Shown piece by piece: positions 30,236 to 38,051 of a stretch of 64,000 nt of DNA. Numbering within the stretch: position 1 is the first letter of the stretch; the number at the start of each line of letters is the position of its first letter. The notes beneath the pieces were generated by a model that worked only from the letters and a program-made list of their open reading frames with translations, ran no database searches and was not told the origin of the DNA. Source of the DNA: Verrucomicrobiota bacterium. Its GTDB lineage: Bacteria; Verrucomicrobiota; Verrucomicrobiia; Opitutales; Opitutaceae. The translations under genes and the position numbers were made by a program. The stretch covers positions 1-64,000 of the forward strand of contig JAEWBF010000026.1 of NCBI GenBank assembly GCA_023391285.1, read 5' to 3'.

Positions 30236-30979
30236 TCACTCGCGCCGCCCAATCCGCTCCCGCGGCTCCTTCACATTCGTCGGCGTATCCACCCACCGCC
30301 CTTCCGGCCGCGCCCACTCGACCGCATTCGCGATCACGCGCTTCACGTTCGTGTCATGATAAGTTGGATACGTTTCATGCCCCGGCCGGAAATAGAAAAT
30401 CTTCCCGTTGCCCCGCCGCCAGCAGCACCCGCTCCGAAACACCTCGCCGCCCTCGAACCACGAGATGAACACCTGCTCCTCCGGCGGCGGGATCCCGAAC
30501 GGTTCGCCATACATCTCCTCGTGCGGCAGCTCGAATTGCTTGTCGATTCCGCGCGCGATCGGGTGCCCCGGATTGCACACCCAAATCCGTTCCCGTTCGC
30601 CCGCTTCCCGCCACGTCAGCGAGCACGTGGTTCCCAGCATTCGTTTGAAGATTTTCGAGTAGTGCCCGGAGTGCAGCACGATCAGCCCCATTCCTTCCAA
30701 CACGCGCTTCTGAACCCGATCGACGATCTCATCCTTCACGTCGCGGTGCGCCTTGTGCCCCCACCAGGTCAGAACGTCCGTCTCCGCCAACCGCGCCTCG
30801 CTCAACCCGTGATCCGGCTCCTGCAACGTCGCGGTCGTCACCTGTGCGCCCCCCGGCAACAACTCCCGCAATCCCTCCGCGATCGCCTCGTGCATGCCCC
30901 GCGGATAAACCGCCGCGACCGCCGCATTCTGGTGCTCATGCACATTCTCGCCCCACACCACCACACGAAGAGATGACAT
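30236..30979 (-). CDS. ThuA-like (trehalose utilisation type) protein
   Basis: 247 residues. A class I glutamine amidotransferase-like fold of the ThuA family: N-terminal [15 protein letters not shown], then [34 protein letters not shown], a [13 protein letters not shown] stretch and the C-terminal [17 protein letters not shown]. ThuA proteins take part in catabolism of trehalose and related disaccharides in rhizobia; the biochemical activity is not settled. The start at 30979 is 10 bp from the radC start on the other strand, so promoters overlap. No sugar dehydrogenase is adjacent. Confidence 0.85.
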   Translation of the reverse strand: MSSLRVVVWGENVHEHQNAAVAAVYPRGMHEAIAEGLRELLPGGAQVTTATLQEPDHGLSEARLAETDVLTWWGHKAHRDVKDEIVDRVQKRVLEGMGLIVLHSGHYSKIFKRMLGTTCSLTWREAGERERIWVCNPGHPIARGIDKQFELPHEEMYGEPFGIPPPEEQVFISWFEGGEVFRSGCCWRRGNGKIFYFRPGHETYPTYHDTNVKRVIANAVEWARPEGRWVDTPTNVKEPRERIGRRE

Positions 30980-30988
30980 AGCCAGAGA

Positions 30989-31750
30989 TTGGCATCGCGG
31001 CCGCGCCTGTCCAAAAAAAATCTCGTGTCCAGCCTGCCGGAATACCCCGTCGGCAATCGCCTGCGCGAAACCGCCGCGGGCGACCGCCCCCAGGAACGTC
31101 TCCAACGTCTCGGCGCGAGCGCCCTCAGCGACAGCGAACTGCTCGCCATGCTGCTCCGCAGCGGCACGCGCGGCCACGATGTCCTTACGCTCGCCACGCG
31201 CCTCATCGCCGAAGCCGGCTCGCTCGCCGGGCTGATCTCCTGGAAAGAGAAAGATTTTCGCCGCCTCAAAGGCATCGGACACGTAAAATCTCTCCAACTC
31301 CTCACCGTGATGGAAGTCGCCCGACGTGTCGTCGGCCAGCAATCCGGCGAATCTCCCTTGCTCAACCGTTCCGACCTCGTCGCCGCCCACCTCCAACCGA
31401 TCGCCCAAGGTCTCGAGGTCGAAAAATTCTGGGTGCTCTGCCTCAACCGCAAAAATCGCCTCCTTCGCCGCGTCGAAGTCAGCTCGGGCACCGCCACCGC
31501 CGCGCTCGCTCATCCGCGCGAAGTCTTCCGCGCTGCCATTCGCGAATCTTCCACCGCGGTCATCTGCGCGCACAATCACCCGAGCGGCGATCCCGCGCCG
31601 AGCGCCGCCGACATCCAACTCACGCGCATCCTGCGCGACGCGGCCCGCGCCATCGAAATCGATCTGCTCGACCACGTCATCGTCGGCCGCCCCACCGCCG
31701 ATCCCACCGGCCGCGGCTACTACAGCTTCCGCGAAGCCGGGGTGCTCTGA
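30989..31750 (+). CDS. radC: RadC-family JAB1/MPN-domain protein
   Basis: 253 residues if the TTG at 30989 is used; a GTG at 31025 would give a start 12 residues later and is about as plausible. An N-terminal helix-hairpin-helix region ([35 protein letters not shown]) is followed by the MPN metal-binding domain with [15 protein letters not shown] and the preceding catalytic glutamate region. RadC proteins are conserved but their biochemical role is unproven, despite the old link to repair. Divergent from the ThuA-like gene. Confidence 0.9.
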   Translation: MASRPRLSKKNLVSSLPEYPVGNRLRETAAGDRPQERLQRLGASALSDSELLAMLLRSGTRGHDVLTLATRLIAEAGSLAGLISWKEKDFRRLKGIGHVKSLQLLTVMEVARRVVGQQSGESPLLNRSDLVAAHLQPIAQGLEVEKFWVLCLNRKNRLLRRVEVSSGTATAALAHPREVFRAAIRESSTAVICAHNHPSGDPAPSAADIQLTRILRDAARAIEIDLLDHVIVGRPTADPTGRGYYSFREAGVL

Positions 31751-31775
31751 ACGCTCGCCGAGAAACGCGTCATTG

Positions 31776-33305
31776 TTAGCTCGCCGGCCCAAGAAACCGC
31801 CAAATCGCTCCCCGGCTGTTTTCGAAGAGCTTCTCCCAACCGCCGGGCAAACGCTGGAACGCCTGCTCTGCCTCTTCGTGAAACAGCAGCGCATACACGG
31901 GCTGCACGTCGAGATTCACCGTGCGCGAAAATTCCTCGAACTCTCTCCGCTCGATCATATCCCAACGCAGCACCGCGCATCTCGTGTAGTAATGCACCGC
32001 GCCGCTAGCGTAAAGGGACGCGACCACCGCGTTTCGCGGCGCATGTTCGTCGATCCATGTCGCAATTTCCTGATACGGCGCCTCCGCCTGCGACGGCCCC
32101 AGCGCGTTCACCTTGCCGGACCAACGCCAACCCAATATCGCCGCCCAAATCGCGATCGCCACCACGCTCCACTGCCAAACCCGGTCCGCCCGTCCGCCTT
32201 TCCATTGTCGCCGCATCGTCTCGATTCCCAGCGCACCTCCCAGAATCAACGCCGGCATCGCCGGGAGTAGGAATCGCAGGCACCACCACGCCTCCTGCGT
32301 CACGTCGTAGAAAACATAGAACACCGCGATCGCTCCAAACCAGAGCGACAACGCCAGCACCGACCGGCCCTCCGCTCGCAGGCTTCTCACCAGCGCGACC
32401 GCGGCGAGTATCCAGACAATCGGGACGAACCGAGGGAACCACCTCGCGTAATGCGCAGCCGTCGGACCGAGATTATCCCATCCAAAAATGCTCCGCACGT
32501 CGCCATAACCCGAGGTCAGCGGCGAGCCATACAAGGCGTTCTGATACCACGCCATCCACGCCGCGCCCGGCAGCCCTCCGAGCACAAACCATCCCAGAGC
32601 CCGCCAGCTCGGCATCCACACGAGCAGCGCCGGAAACACCAATAAGTTCGTCGGACGCACCAGCACCGCCATCGCCGCGGCCACTCCCGCAAACACCGCC
32701 CACCCCCACCCCCGCCGCGATCGCAGCACGCCCCACACCGCCGCGAGGCACCACGTGGTGGCCAGCACATCGCTCAACGGTTGGATCGCGACGAACAAAA
32801 ACACCGGATTCCACGCGAGCATCGCTGCACTCACCGCGGCCAGCGTGCGCGACAGCCCGATTTCCCGTCCAACCAGATAGCAAAGTATCACCGCCGCCAA
32901 CGCGCCGCCGACTCCAACTACATACATCCCGGGCACCCGTCCCAGCACCCACTCCGCGGCCGCGAACTGCAGCGGGACGCCCGACGGATACGTTGGCACG
33001 AAGCGTCCCGTTTCTTTCTCCATCAAGAACCCCAACGGCGACGTCGCGAACGGCGAGTCGCTGCGCCATCCAACAATCGGTCGCGCATCGTCGATCAACC
33101 GGCCGCGCAACAAAAGATCCGCGAAATTCAAATACCCCGACGAATCCGACCCACTCGCCACCGGCACAAAATAAACCGCGAGAAACCCGCCGTAGCCCAT
33201 CAACAGGGCCAGCACGACCCATCCCCACCAGCGACTTCCCACCGCCTTTCGGACACCGGGCACGGGCAATTCAGCTGCACCCGCGCTCACGTTCTTAATG
33301 TCCAT
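31776..33305 (-). CDS. polytopic membrane protein, GT39/ArnT-like glycosyltransferase
   Basis: 509 residues with around ten hydrophobic helices. The first extracytoplasmic loop holds [20 protein letters not shown], with the acidic residues typical of GT-C enzymes of the PMT/ArnT group, and [16 protein letters not shown] is a usual family feature. GT-C enzymes transfer sugars or modify lipids using polyprenyl-phosphate donors outside the membrane. The C-terminal 130 residues form a soluble domain ([20 protein letters not shown]). The start is the ATG of [10 protein letters not shown]. The gene borders the polysaccharide locus and is convergent with radC. Target unknown. Confidence 0.75.
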   Translation of the reverse strand: MDIKNVSAGAAELPVPGVRKAVGSRWWGWVVLALLMGYGGFLAVYFVPVASGSDSSGYLNFADLLLRGRLIDDARPIVGWRSDSPFATSPLGFLMEKETGRFVPTYPSGVPLQFAAAEWVLGRVPGMYVVGVGGALAAVILCYLVGREIGLSRTLAAVSAAMLAWNPVFLFVAIQPLSDVLATTWCLAAVWGVLRSRRGWGWAVFAGVAAAMAVLVRPTNLLVFPALLVWMPSWRALGWFVLGGLPGAAWMAWYQNALYGSPLTSGYGDVRSIFGWDNLGPTAAHYARWFPRFVPIVWILAAVALVRSLRAEGRSVLALSLWFGAIAVFYVFYDVTQEAWWCLRFLLPAMPALILGGALGIETMRRQWKGGRADRVWQWSVVAIAIWAAILGWRWSGKVNALGPSQAEAPYQEIATWIDEHAPRNAVVASLYASGAVHYYTRCAVLRWDMIERREFEEFSRTVNLDVQPVYALLFHEEAEQAFQRLPGGWEKLFENSRGAIWRFLGPAS

Positions 33306-33597
33306 CGGTTGGGAAAACACGCCCTCCCAATCCGCCCGCTCGCCCAGCTGGAGACAACAAATATCTCCCTTTGCGCCCGCACATCTGCACATCGATCACG
33401 GCCACCTCGCAGTTGGTATTTGACTCGCGAATCCGCCAACCTGTCATGACCCGTCCGGCCGTTGGATCCTTCTTCTACGCCGGCATCTGCGATCGACCGC
33501 TCCGAGTTTTCATGCCGCTTCAGCCGCTCCATCCCGCGTATCCGTTTTTCCCTTCGCGCATCGCGTCCTCATCCTGTTCGCAGCTCCTCCGCGGCGC

Positions 33598-35202
33598 ATG
33601 AGCCCTTCCGCCGAGAACCCTTCGCCTTCGCGACCGGCTGCTACGCGTTCGTGGAAGGGTCGCGCCATTCTCCTGGCCGCAATCGCGGCGGTGATCTTGT
33701 TCGGATGGTTCGTCGCCGGATTCTACGATCGCACCACGGGCCTCACCAGCATGCTTTCGATCGGAGATCGCACCGAGGCGGTTGCCGTTTCCAAGCTCCA
33801 CGAGGTGCCGCACCACACCTATCGCCACAGCTACGGCTACGACGGCGCTTATTACGTCCAGATCGCCCTCTCTCCACTGCTCAACGATCCCGAACTGCCC
33901 ACCGCGATCGACAACCTTCCGTATCGCGCCCGGCGTATCCTGCTCAGTTGGACGGCCTGGGCCCTTGGCGCCGGCCAACCCAAGTGGATCGTCGGGATTT
34001 TTCCGTTTTTGAACGTGGCCGCATGGCTCGCGCTCGCCTGGCTCCTGCGGCGGTGGTTTCCGCTCACGAGCTGGGACAGCTTCTTCCGCTGGAGCACGTT
34101 CATGTTTTCCCACGGCATGTGCATGAGCGTCCGTCATTCGCTCGTGGATACGCCAAGTTTGCTTCTCATCGTCATCGCTGTCCTCGCCCTGGAGCGCCGG
34201 CGTCAGCTGAGCGGTGCCGCTGTTCTCGCTCTCGCCACGCTCACGCGCGAAACCAGCGTGCTCGCGACCGTCGCATTCTCCGGGGGCGATCCACGCAGCC
34301 CACACACCTGGCTGAAACGCGCCGCGCTGCTCCTCGTCGTTGTCCTCCCGCTGGCCGCGTGGCTCTTCTATCTCCGCGCAAAGTTCGGCACCTCCGCCGG
34401 CGCGGGCTTCAATAACTTCGCGCCCCCCTTCCTCGGACTTGCCGAGAAGTGGGTCGAGAGCATCGCCGCGCTCTTTGAAGAAGTCGTCTGGACTCTCGAT
34501 TGGGCCACCGCCGCCTGCGTGCTGTCCCTCACGGTGCAGTGCGTTTTTCTTCTCGCGCGCTGGCGTCCTTCCAACGCGTGGTGGCGCATCGGCGCCCTGT
34601 TCGCGCTGATGGCTGTTTTTCTCTCCCGGCCCGTCTGGGAAGGATCTCCCGGAGCCGCCACGCGCGTGCTGCTGCCGATGAGTCTTGCCTTCAACATCCT
34701 CGTTCCCCGCGGACGCCGCTGGCTTCCGCTCCTCCTCGCGGGCAATCTCACCGTTTTCGCCAGTTTGTCGGAGTTCAATCCGCCGCCGCGCTTTTTCACC
34801 GTTTCCGCCGCCGCCCCGATTGCGGACGCGATCAAAATTTCCGACAGCGGCCATTGGTATCAAGTGGAGAGCCGCGGCTCGAACACCTGGCGCTGGGCCT
34901 CCGACGATGCAGGTCTGCTCATTGACAACTCCTCTGGTCAAGCGCTCGCGGTCACAATCCGTGGCACCGTGTCCGCGCTCGATCGCAATCGCGAACTCGC
35001 GATTCGTGCCGGCGAGCAAACGCTCTGGTCCACCACGCTCGACGCCGGCCGTTCCGATTTTACCGCCATCTTCACTTTGCCGGCCGGCGCCACCGAGCTG
35101 CTCTTCACGACGCCACAACCGCCTCCGCCCGAAGACCGCGACGGACGCGCGCTCGCCTTCAGCGTTTCGAATCTCAAACTTTCGATTCGTCCCGCGCCAT
35201 GA
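33598..35202 (+). CDS. polytopic membrane protein, possibly GT-C type
   Basis: 534 residues. A first transmembrane helix (about 23-41) is followed by a loop with HSYGYDGAYYVQIALSPLL, where the YDG and nearby acidic residues resemble a GT-C active-site loop. About eight more helices follow, then a C-terminal domain of roughly 130 residues with beta-strand character (from about ISDSGHWYQVESRGSNTWRW), probably extracytoplasmic. It overlaps the downstream methyltransferase gene by 4 bp. The upstream gap of 292 bp to the divergent gene holds no other feature I can support. Function unknown, likely linked to surface sugar modification. Confidence 0.65.
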   Translation: MSPSAENPSPSRPAATRSWKGRAILLAAIAAVILFGWFVAGFYDRTTGLTSMLSIGDRTEAVAVSKLHEVPHHTYRHSYGYDGAYYVQIALSPLLNDPELPTAIDNLPYRARRILLSWTAWALGAGQPKWIVGIFPFLNVAAWLALAWLLRRWFPLTSWDSFFRWSTFMFSHGMCMSVRHSLVDTPSLLLIVIAVLALERRRQLSGAAVLALATLTRETSVLATVAFSGGDPRSPHTWLKRAALLLVVVLPLAAWLFYLRAKFGTSAGAGFNNFAPPFLGLAEKWVESIAALFEEVVWTLDWATAACVLSLTVQCVFLLARWRPSNAWWRIGALFALMAVFLSRPVWEGSPGAATRVLLPMSLAFNILVPRGRRWLPLLLAGNLTVFASLSEFNPPPRFFTVSAAAPIADAIKISDSGHWYQVESRGSNTWRWASDDAGLLIDNSSGQALAVTIRGTVSALDRNRELAIRAGEQTLWSTTLDAGRSDFTAIFTLPAGATELLFTTPQPPPPEDRDGRALAFSVSNLKLSIRPAP

Positions 35203-36125
35203 GTTTCGATTTTCGCCCCTTGCTTCGCCAATTCCGCGCCTTTCGCAGGCTCGAAAAGGAAAACCATCAGCTGCGCGCGTGGCGCGACGAATGCCAACGT
35301 TTCGTTCCCCCTGGACACTTCTACTCGCCGCTCCCGCACCGTGACGAGATTGTGGCGGGTTTTGCGCGCAACGACTTCGGTCCGCCATTTCCCGCGATCG
35401 ATCTCAACGAAGCAGCCCAGTTCGAGCGTCTGGAGCGTTTCGCCCGTTGGTATTCAGAACATCCCTACGTCGAAACTCCGACCGCAGGACACCGCTACCA
35501 TTTCAACAATCCGGCCTACGGCCCGAGTGACGCACTCGCGCTCTACGGCATGATGCGCGAAGCGCGTCCTCGTCGCATCGTTGAAGTCGGCTCTGGTTAC
35601 AGTTCCGCGGCCATGCTCGACGTCGATCAATACGTTCTGGGCGGCACGACCCACTTCACCTTCATCGATCCCGACGCGAGCCTCGTTCGGTCCCTCCTGC
35701 GCGAAGAAGACCGCGCCCACGTCACCGTGATCGAGAAGATGGTTCAGGATGTTCCGCTGGATCCTTTCACCCAACTTCAATCCGGCGACATCCTCTTCAT
35801 CGACTCGTCGCACGTCAGCAAATTCGGCAGCGACGTGAACCGCCTGTTCTTCCACGTGCTGCCCGCGCTCGCCGTGGGTGTGTTCGTTCATATCCACGAC
35901 ATCGCGTGGCGCCTCGAATACCCGCGCGAATGGCTCGAAGAAGGTCGCGCGTGGAACGAGCAATATCTACTCCGCGCCTTCCTAATGTATAACCGCGCCT
36001 TCCGCGTGGAATTTTTCTCGTCCTACCTCGCGCATTTCAAACGCGATTTTCTCCGCGAGCACATGCCGCTTTGTGCTAGGGGCGACGGCGGCCAGATCTG
36101 GCTGCGCAAGATCGCAGCCCAGTAA
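35199..36125 (+). CDS. class I SAM-dependent methyltransferase
   Basis: 308 residues. A Rossmann-like methyltransferase core starts at about 125 with RRIVEVGSGYSSAAMLDVDQ (motif I) and is followed by THFTFIDPDASLVRSLL and GDILFIDSSHVSKFGSDVN, where a metal-binding-like DSSH occurs. The layout fits the Methyltransf_24 group found in polysaccharide loci. The N-terminal 60 residues carry a helical region rich in Arg and Phe. Translationally coupled to the upstream membrane protein gene by a 4-bp overlap. Substrate probably a sugar or lipid-linked intermediate (inference). Confidence 0.8.
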   Translation: MSFDFRPLLRQFRAFRRLEKENHQLRAWRDECQRFVPPGHFYSPLPHRDEIVAGFARNDFGPPFPAIDLNEAAQFERLERFARWYSEHPYVETPTAGHRYHFNNPAYGPSDALALYGMMREARPRRIVEVGSGYSSAAMLDVDQYVLGGTTHFTFIDPDASLVRSLLREEDRAHVTVIEKMVQDVPLDPFTQLQSGDILFIDSSHVSKFGSDVNRLFFHVLPALAVGVFVHIHDIAWRLEYPREWLEEGRAWNEQYLLRAFLMYNRAFRVEFFSSYLAHFKRDFLREHMPLCARGDGGQIWLRKIAAQ

Positions 36126-36132
36126 TCTTTCT

Positions 36133-36447
36133 TCAGCGCGCCGGAGTTCGCAGCGAGTCGAGTTCTCGCTCCCAGGATCGACTGTCGATTGCCTCAATCA
36201 GCCTTTCCAGGCTGCGGTGCTCAAACACAAACGCGATGTCGTTGTCTATACCCGGAAAGAATCGATACATCCGCCCTCCCGGGGACCGGGCAATGTGACC
36301 GATCGGTGCGCCGTTCCGACAGACTTCCATCTGTCGAAGCTTCGTGCGCCGGCGGTGCGTATGCAGCTGGAATGCTACGCCGTCCATGTATATCAAATGT
36401 CTGTAGATGGAAACTATTGCGGATGGAATCTCCAAACGACCTTCCAT
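36133..36447 (-). CDS. small hypothetical protein
   Basis: 104 residues, starting with an ATG at 36447. Lower GC3 than the surrounding genes. The middle segment GAPIGHIARSPGGRMYRFFPG, a probable beta hairpin, is followed by an amphipathic helix (SLERLIEAIDSRSWERELDSL). No signal peptide or known motif. It lies 45 bp downstream of the export lipoprotein gene on the same strand, so may be co-transcribed. It is the kind of small ORF that could be chance, but its amino-acid make-up looks natural. Confidence 0.45.
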   Translation of the reverse strand: MEGRLEIPSAIVSIYRHLIYMDGVAFQLHTHRRRTKLRQMEVCRNGAPIGHIARSPGGRMYRFFPGIDNDIAFVFEHRSLERLIEAIDSRSWERELDSLRTPAR

Positions 36448-36492
36448 GCCGTTTTGCTCGTTTCCCTGATGGTCGCGCTAGGGGCAAACACC

Positions 36493-37158
36493 CTAAAACC
36501 AGACGAAGCGAGTCGGCACAAAAACGATATCCGAAGGTTTTAGGTAAAACGGCTCGCTCGGCTTCCCGCTGAGCACCTGACTCAGATCGAGCACGAAGTT
36601 ATTCACTTCTCCATTCTGGTGCCTTACCACCACCACCCGCTTGATGTCCGCCTTCGCGTGATCGAATCCGCCCGCCTCCATTACTGCTTCCAACGCGGTC
36701 ATCGGTCGCTTCGAGGTGTATTTCCCCGGCCGCAGGACTGCCCCGCTTACATTCACATCGAACGACGACGCCATCACGGCGACCACGACGTCGCTCGCCA
36801 GCAGCTCTGTCGCATATCTCCGAGTCAGCTCCTGGCTTAACTCGGCGGGCGTCTTTCCCGCCACGATCACCTCACCCGCAATCGGCAGAGTGATTCGCCC
36901 ATCACGCCGCACCTCCGCGGTCGTATCCATATTCGGCGCACCGACGAAGGACACCCGCAATTGGTCGCCCTCCAGGATCACGCCCGCTCCTTCCTGCGGC
37001 GCGCCCGCCGCCAAAGCCTGCCCGCTCGTGGGCGTCGCACAGCCAGCCCAAAGCAGGAGCGGCACCATGCCGATCACCGTGGCCAGCAGTCGAATCCGCC
37101 GCACCTGCCCGCGGAACATTTTTTCGCCCTCGCAATCGAAATCATCGAGTCTGTTCAT
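36493..37158 (-). CDS. polysaccharide export outer-membrane lipoprotein (Wza-like)
   Basis: 221 residues. Signal peptide with lipobox LLWAGC (cysteine 40), so an outer-membrane lipoprotein. A Poly_export domain (about 62-135, ILEGDQLRVSFVGAPNMDTT, VRRDGRITLPIAGEVIVAGK) is followed by an SLBB-like domain (NVSGAVLRPGKYTSKRPMTA, ALEAVMEAGGFDHAKAD). Wza-type proteins form the outer-membrane channel for exopolysaccharide. It is shorter than E. coli Wza (only one SLBB-like domain visible). Transcribed divergently from the nusG-like/wzz operon. The start overlaps the stop of a small upstream ORF by 4 bp; a start at the internal ATG (residue 14) is also possible. Confidence 0.85.
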   Translation of the reverse strand: MNRLDDFDCEGEKMFRGQVRRIRLLATVIGMVPLLLWAGCATPTSGQALAAGAPQEGAGVILEGDQLRVSFVGAPNMDTTAEVRRDGRITLPIAGEVIVAGKTPAELSQELTRRYATELLASDVVVAVMASSFDVNVSGAVLRPGKYTSKRPMTALEAVMEAGGFDHAKADIKRVVVVRHQNGEVNNFVLDLSQVLSGKPSEPFYLKPSDIVFVPTRFVWF

Positions 37159-37418
37159 GGCATATCAAATTTAACCCATTTGTCTCTGGACGCTGTATAA
37201 ACTTGGATAACCTCCCCTCGTCGCGAATCGCACGGTAGCAGGTCGCCTTTATAATCCAAGAGTCGTGTTGTCGGGGATGTTTCGTCGCGCAGCGTAAGCA
37301 AAACCCTGTGCGTAGCGCTGTAGTCTGGAATAGCCTTGAACCTCCGTTTGCCGCGCCCTTGCTCTGCCACCCAGCCAGCAGAGAGCGTTGGATAAACACT
37401 CTCCGCGAAGGCCAGCAC
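37155..37418 (-). CDS. possible small protein coupled to the export lipoprotein gene
   Basis: 87 residues from a GTG at 37418, directly preceded by an in-frame stop. Its TGA overlaps the ATG of the lipoprotein gene (ATGA), the overlap pattern seen between real genes elsewhere in this window. The sequence is basic with regularly spaced hydrophobics (VLLTLRDETSPTTRLLDYKG, VIQVYTASRDKWVKFDMP) and could form a small beta-rich fold. GC3 is lower than in neighbours. No known family. It lies in the divergent control region, so it may also be leader RNA only. Confidence 0.35.
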   Translation of the reverse strand: MLAFAESVYPTLSAGWVAEQGRGKRRFKAIPDYSATHRVLLTLRDETSPTTRLLDYKGDLLPCDSRRGEVIQVYTASRDKWVKFDMP

Positions 37419-37440
37419 TCAACGCCCGGCGCGGCCAACC

Positions 37441-37462
37441 GCACCTCGATGGCGGCAGCGTC
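37441..37462 (+). promoter_or_regulatory. ops-like element, copy A
   Basis: GCACC, 3 nt, then ATGGCGGCAGCGTC, ending 32 nt before the start codon of the nusG-like gene. The core GGCGGCAGCGTC (37451-37462) matches 10 of 12 bases of the enterobacterial ops element (GGCGGTAGCGTG) that recruits RfaH to paused RNA polymerase. The same 22-bp block recurs at 52664-52685; a GACATTC follows at 37483 here and at 52712 there. Confidence 0.5.
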
Positions 37463-37494
37463 CCAGCTCACAACCGCTCGCAGACATTCCGCAT

Positions 37495-37995
37495 ATGGAC
37501 TGGTATTGCATACACACACGCCCGCAGAAGGAAGAATCCACCTGCGCCTTCTATGAAGAGACCCTCGGAATCGAGACCTACTCGCCCAAGCTCCGCGAAC
37601 AACGAGTCATTCGGCGCGTGCGTCGAACCGTCGTCCGTCCGCTGTTCCCCCGCTATATTTTCTGCCGCTTCGAACCGGCGCTGAGTTATCGCGCTGTTCG
37701 CTACGCTCCGGACATTATCGACGTAGTCCATTGCGGACACGCGCCGGCGGTCGTTCCCGAGCACTCTATCAACGAACTGAAGGCATGGGTGGGCGACGCC
37801 CTCGACCTTTCCAGTCTGAAGCCGCACTTCTCCGCCGGGGATATCGTCGAGATCGAAGCCGGTCCGCTCATGGGTCTCCGCGCCATTGTGCAGCAAGAGC
37901 TCAGCGATTCCGAACGCGTCGCCGTTCTGCTCTCGTTCCTCGACTGCGGCGCACGCACGCTCGTCCCCAGCAGTCAGCTCCGGCTCGTCAGCTAG
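37495..37995 (+). CDS. NusG/RfaH-family transcription antitermination protein
   Basis: 166 residues, the size of RfaH or LoaP-like paralogues. An NGN domain (about 1-100) opens WYCIHTRPQKEESTCAFYEE and includes the FPRYIFCRFEP block that contacts the polymerase clamp helices. A C-terminal KOW domain (about 112-166) has GDIVEIEAGPLMGLRAIVQQ. Specialised NusG proteins encoded in exopolysaccharide loci allow RNA polymerase to read long operons by suppressing pausing and termination. Here it is the first plus-strand gene of the locus, preceded by an ops-like element. The wzz-like gene follows 56 bp later. Confidence 0.9.
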   Translation: MDWYCIHTRPQKEESTCAFYEETLGIETYSPKLREQRVIRRVRRTVVRPLFPRYIFCRFEPALSYRAVRYAPDIIDVVHCGHAPAVVPEHSINELKAWVGDALDLSSLKPHFSAGDIVEIEAGPLMGLRAIVQQELSDSERVAVLLSFLDCGARTLVPSSQLRLVS

Positions 37996-38051
37996 ACGTC
38001 CGTCTTTCGTTCCTCTTCAACTCCTACGCGCTCGACGCGTTGCCGTCTTTT

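Noticed and set aside
37250..37255. Perfect TATAAT as a promoter for the nusG-like gene
   Set aside because: No acceptable -35 hexamer lies 16-18 bp upstream, and a single hexamer is expected by chance in this more AT-rich stretch.
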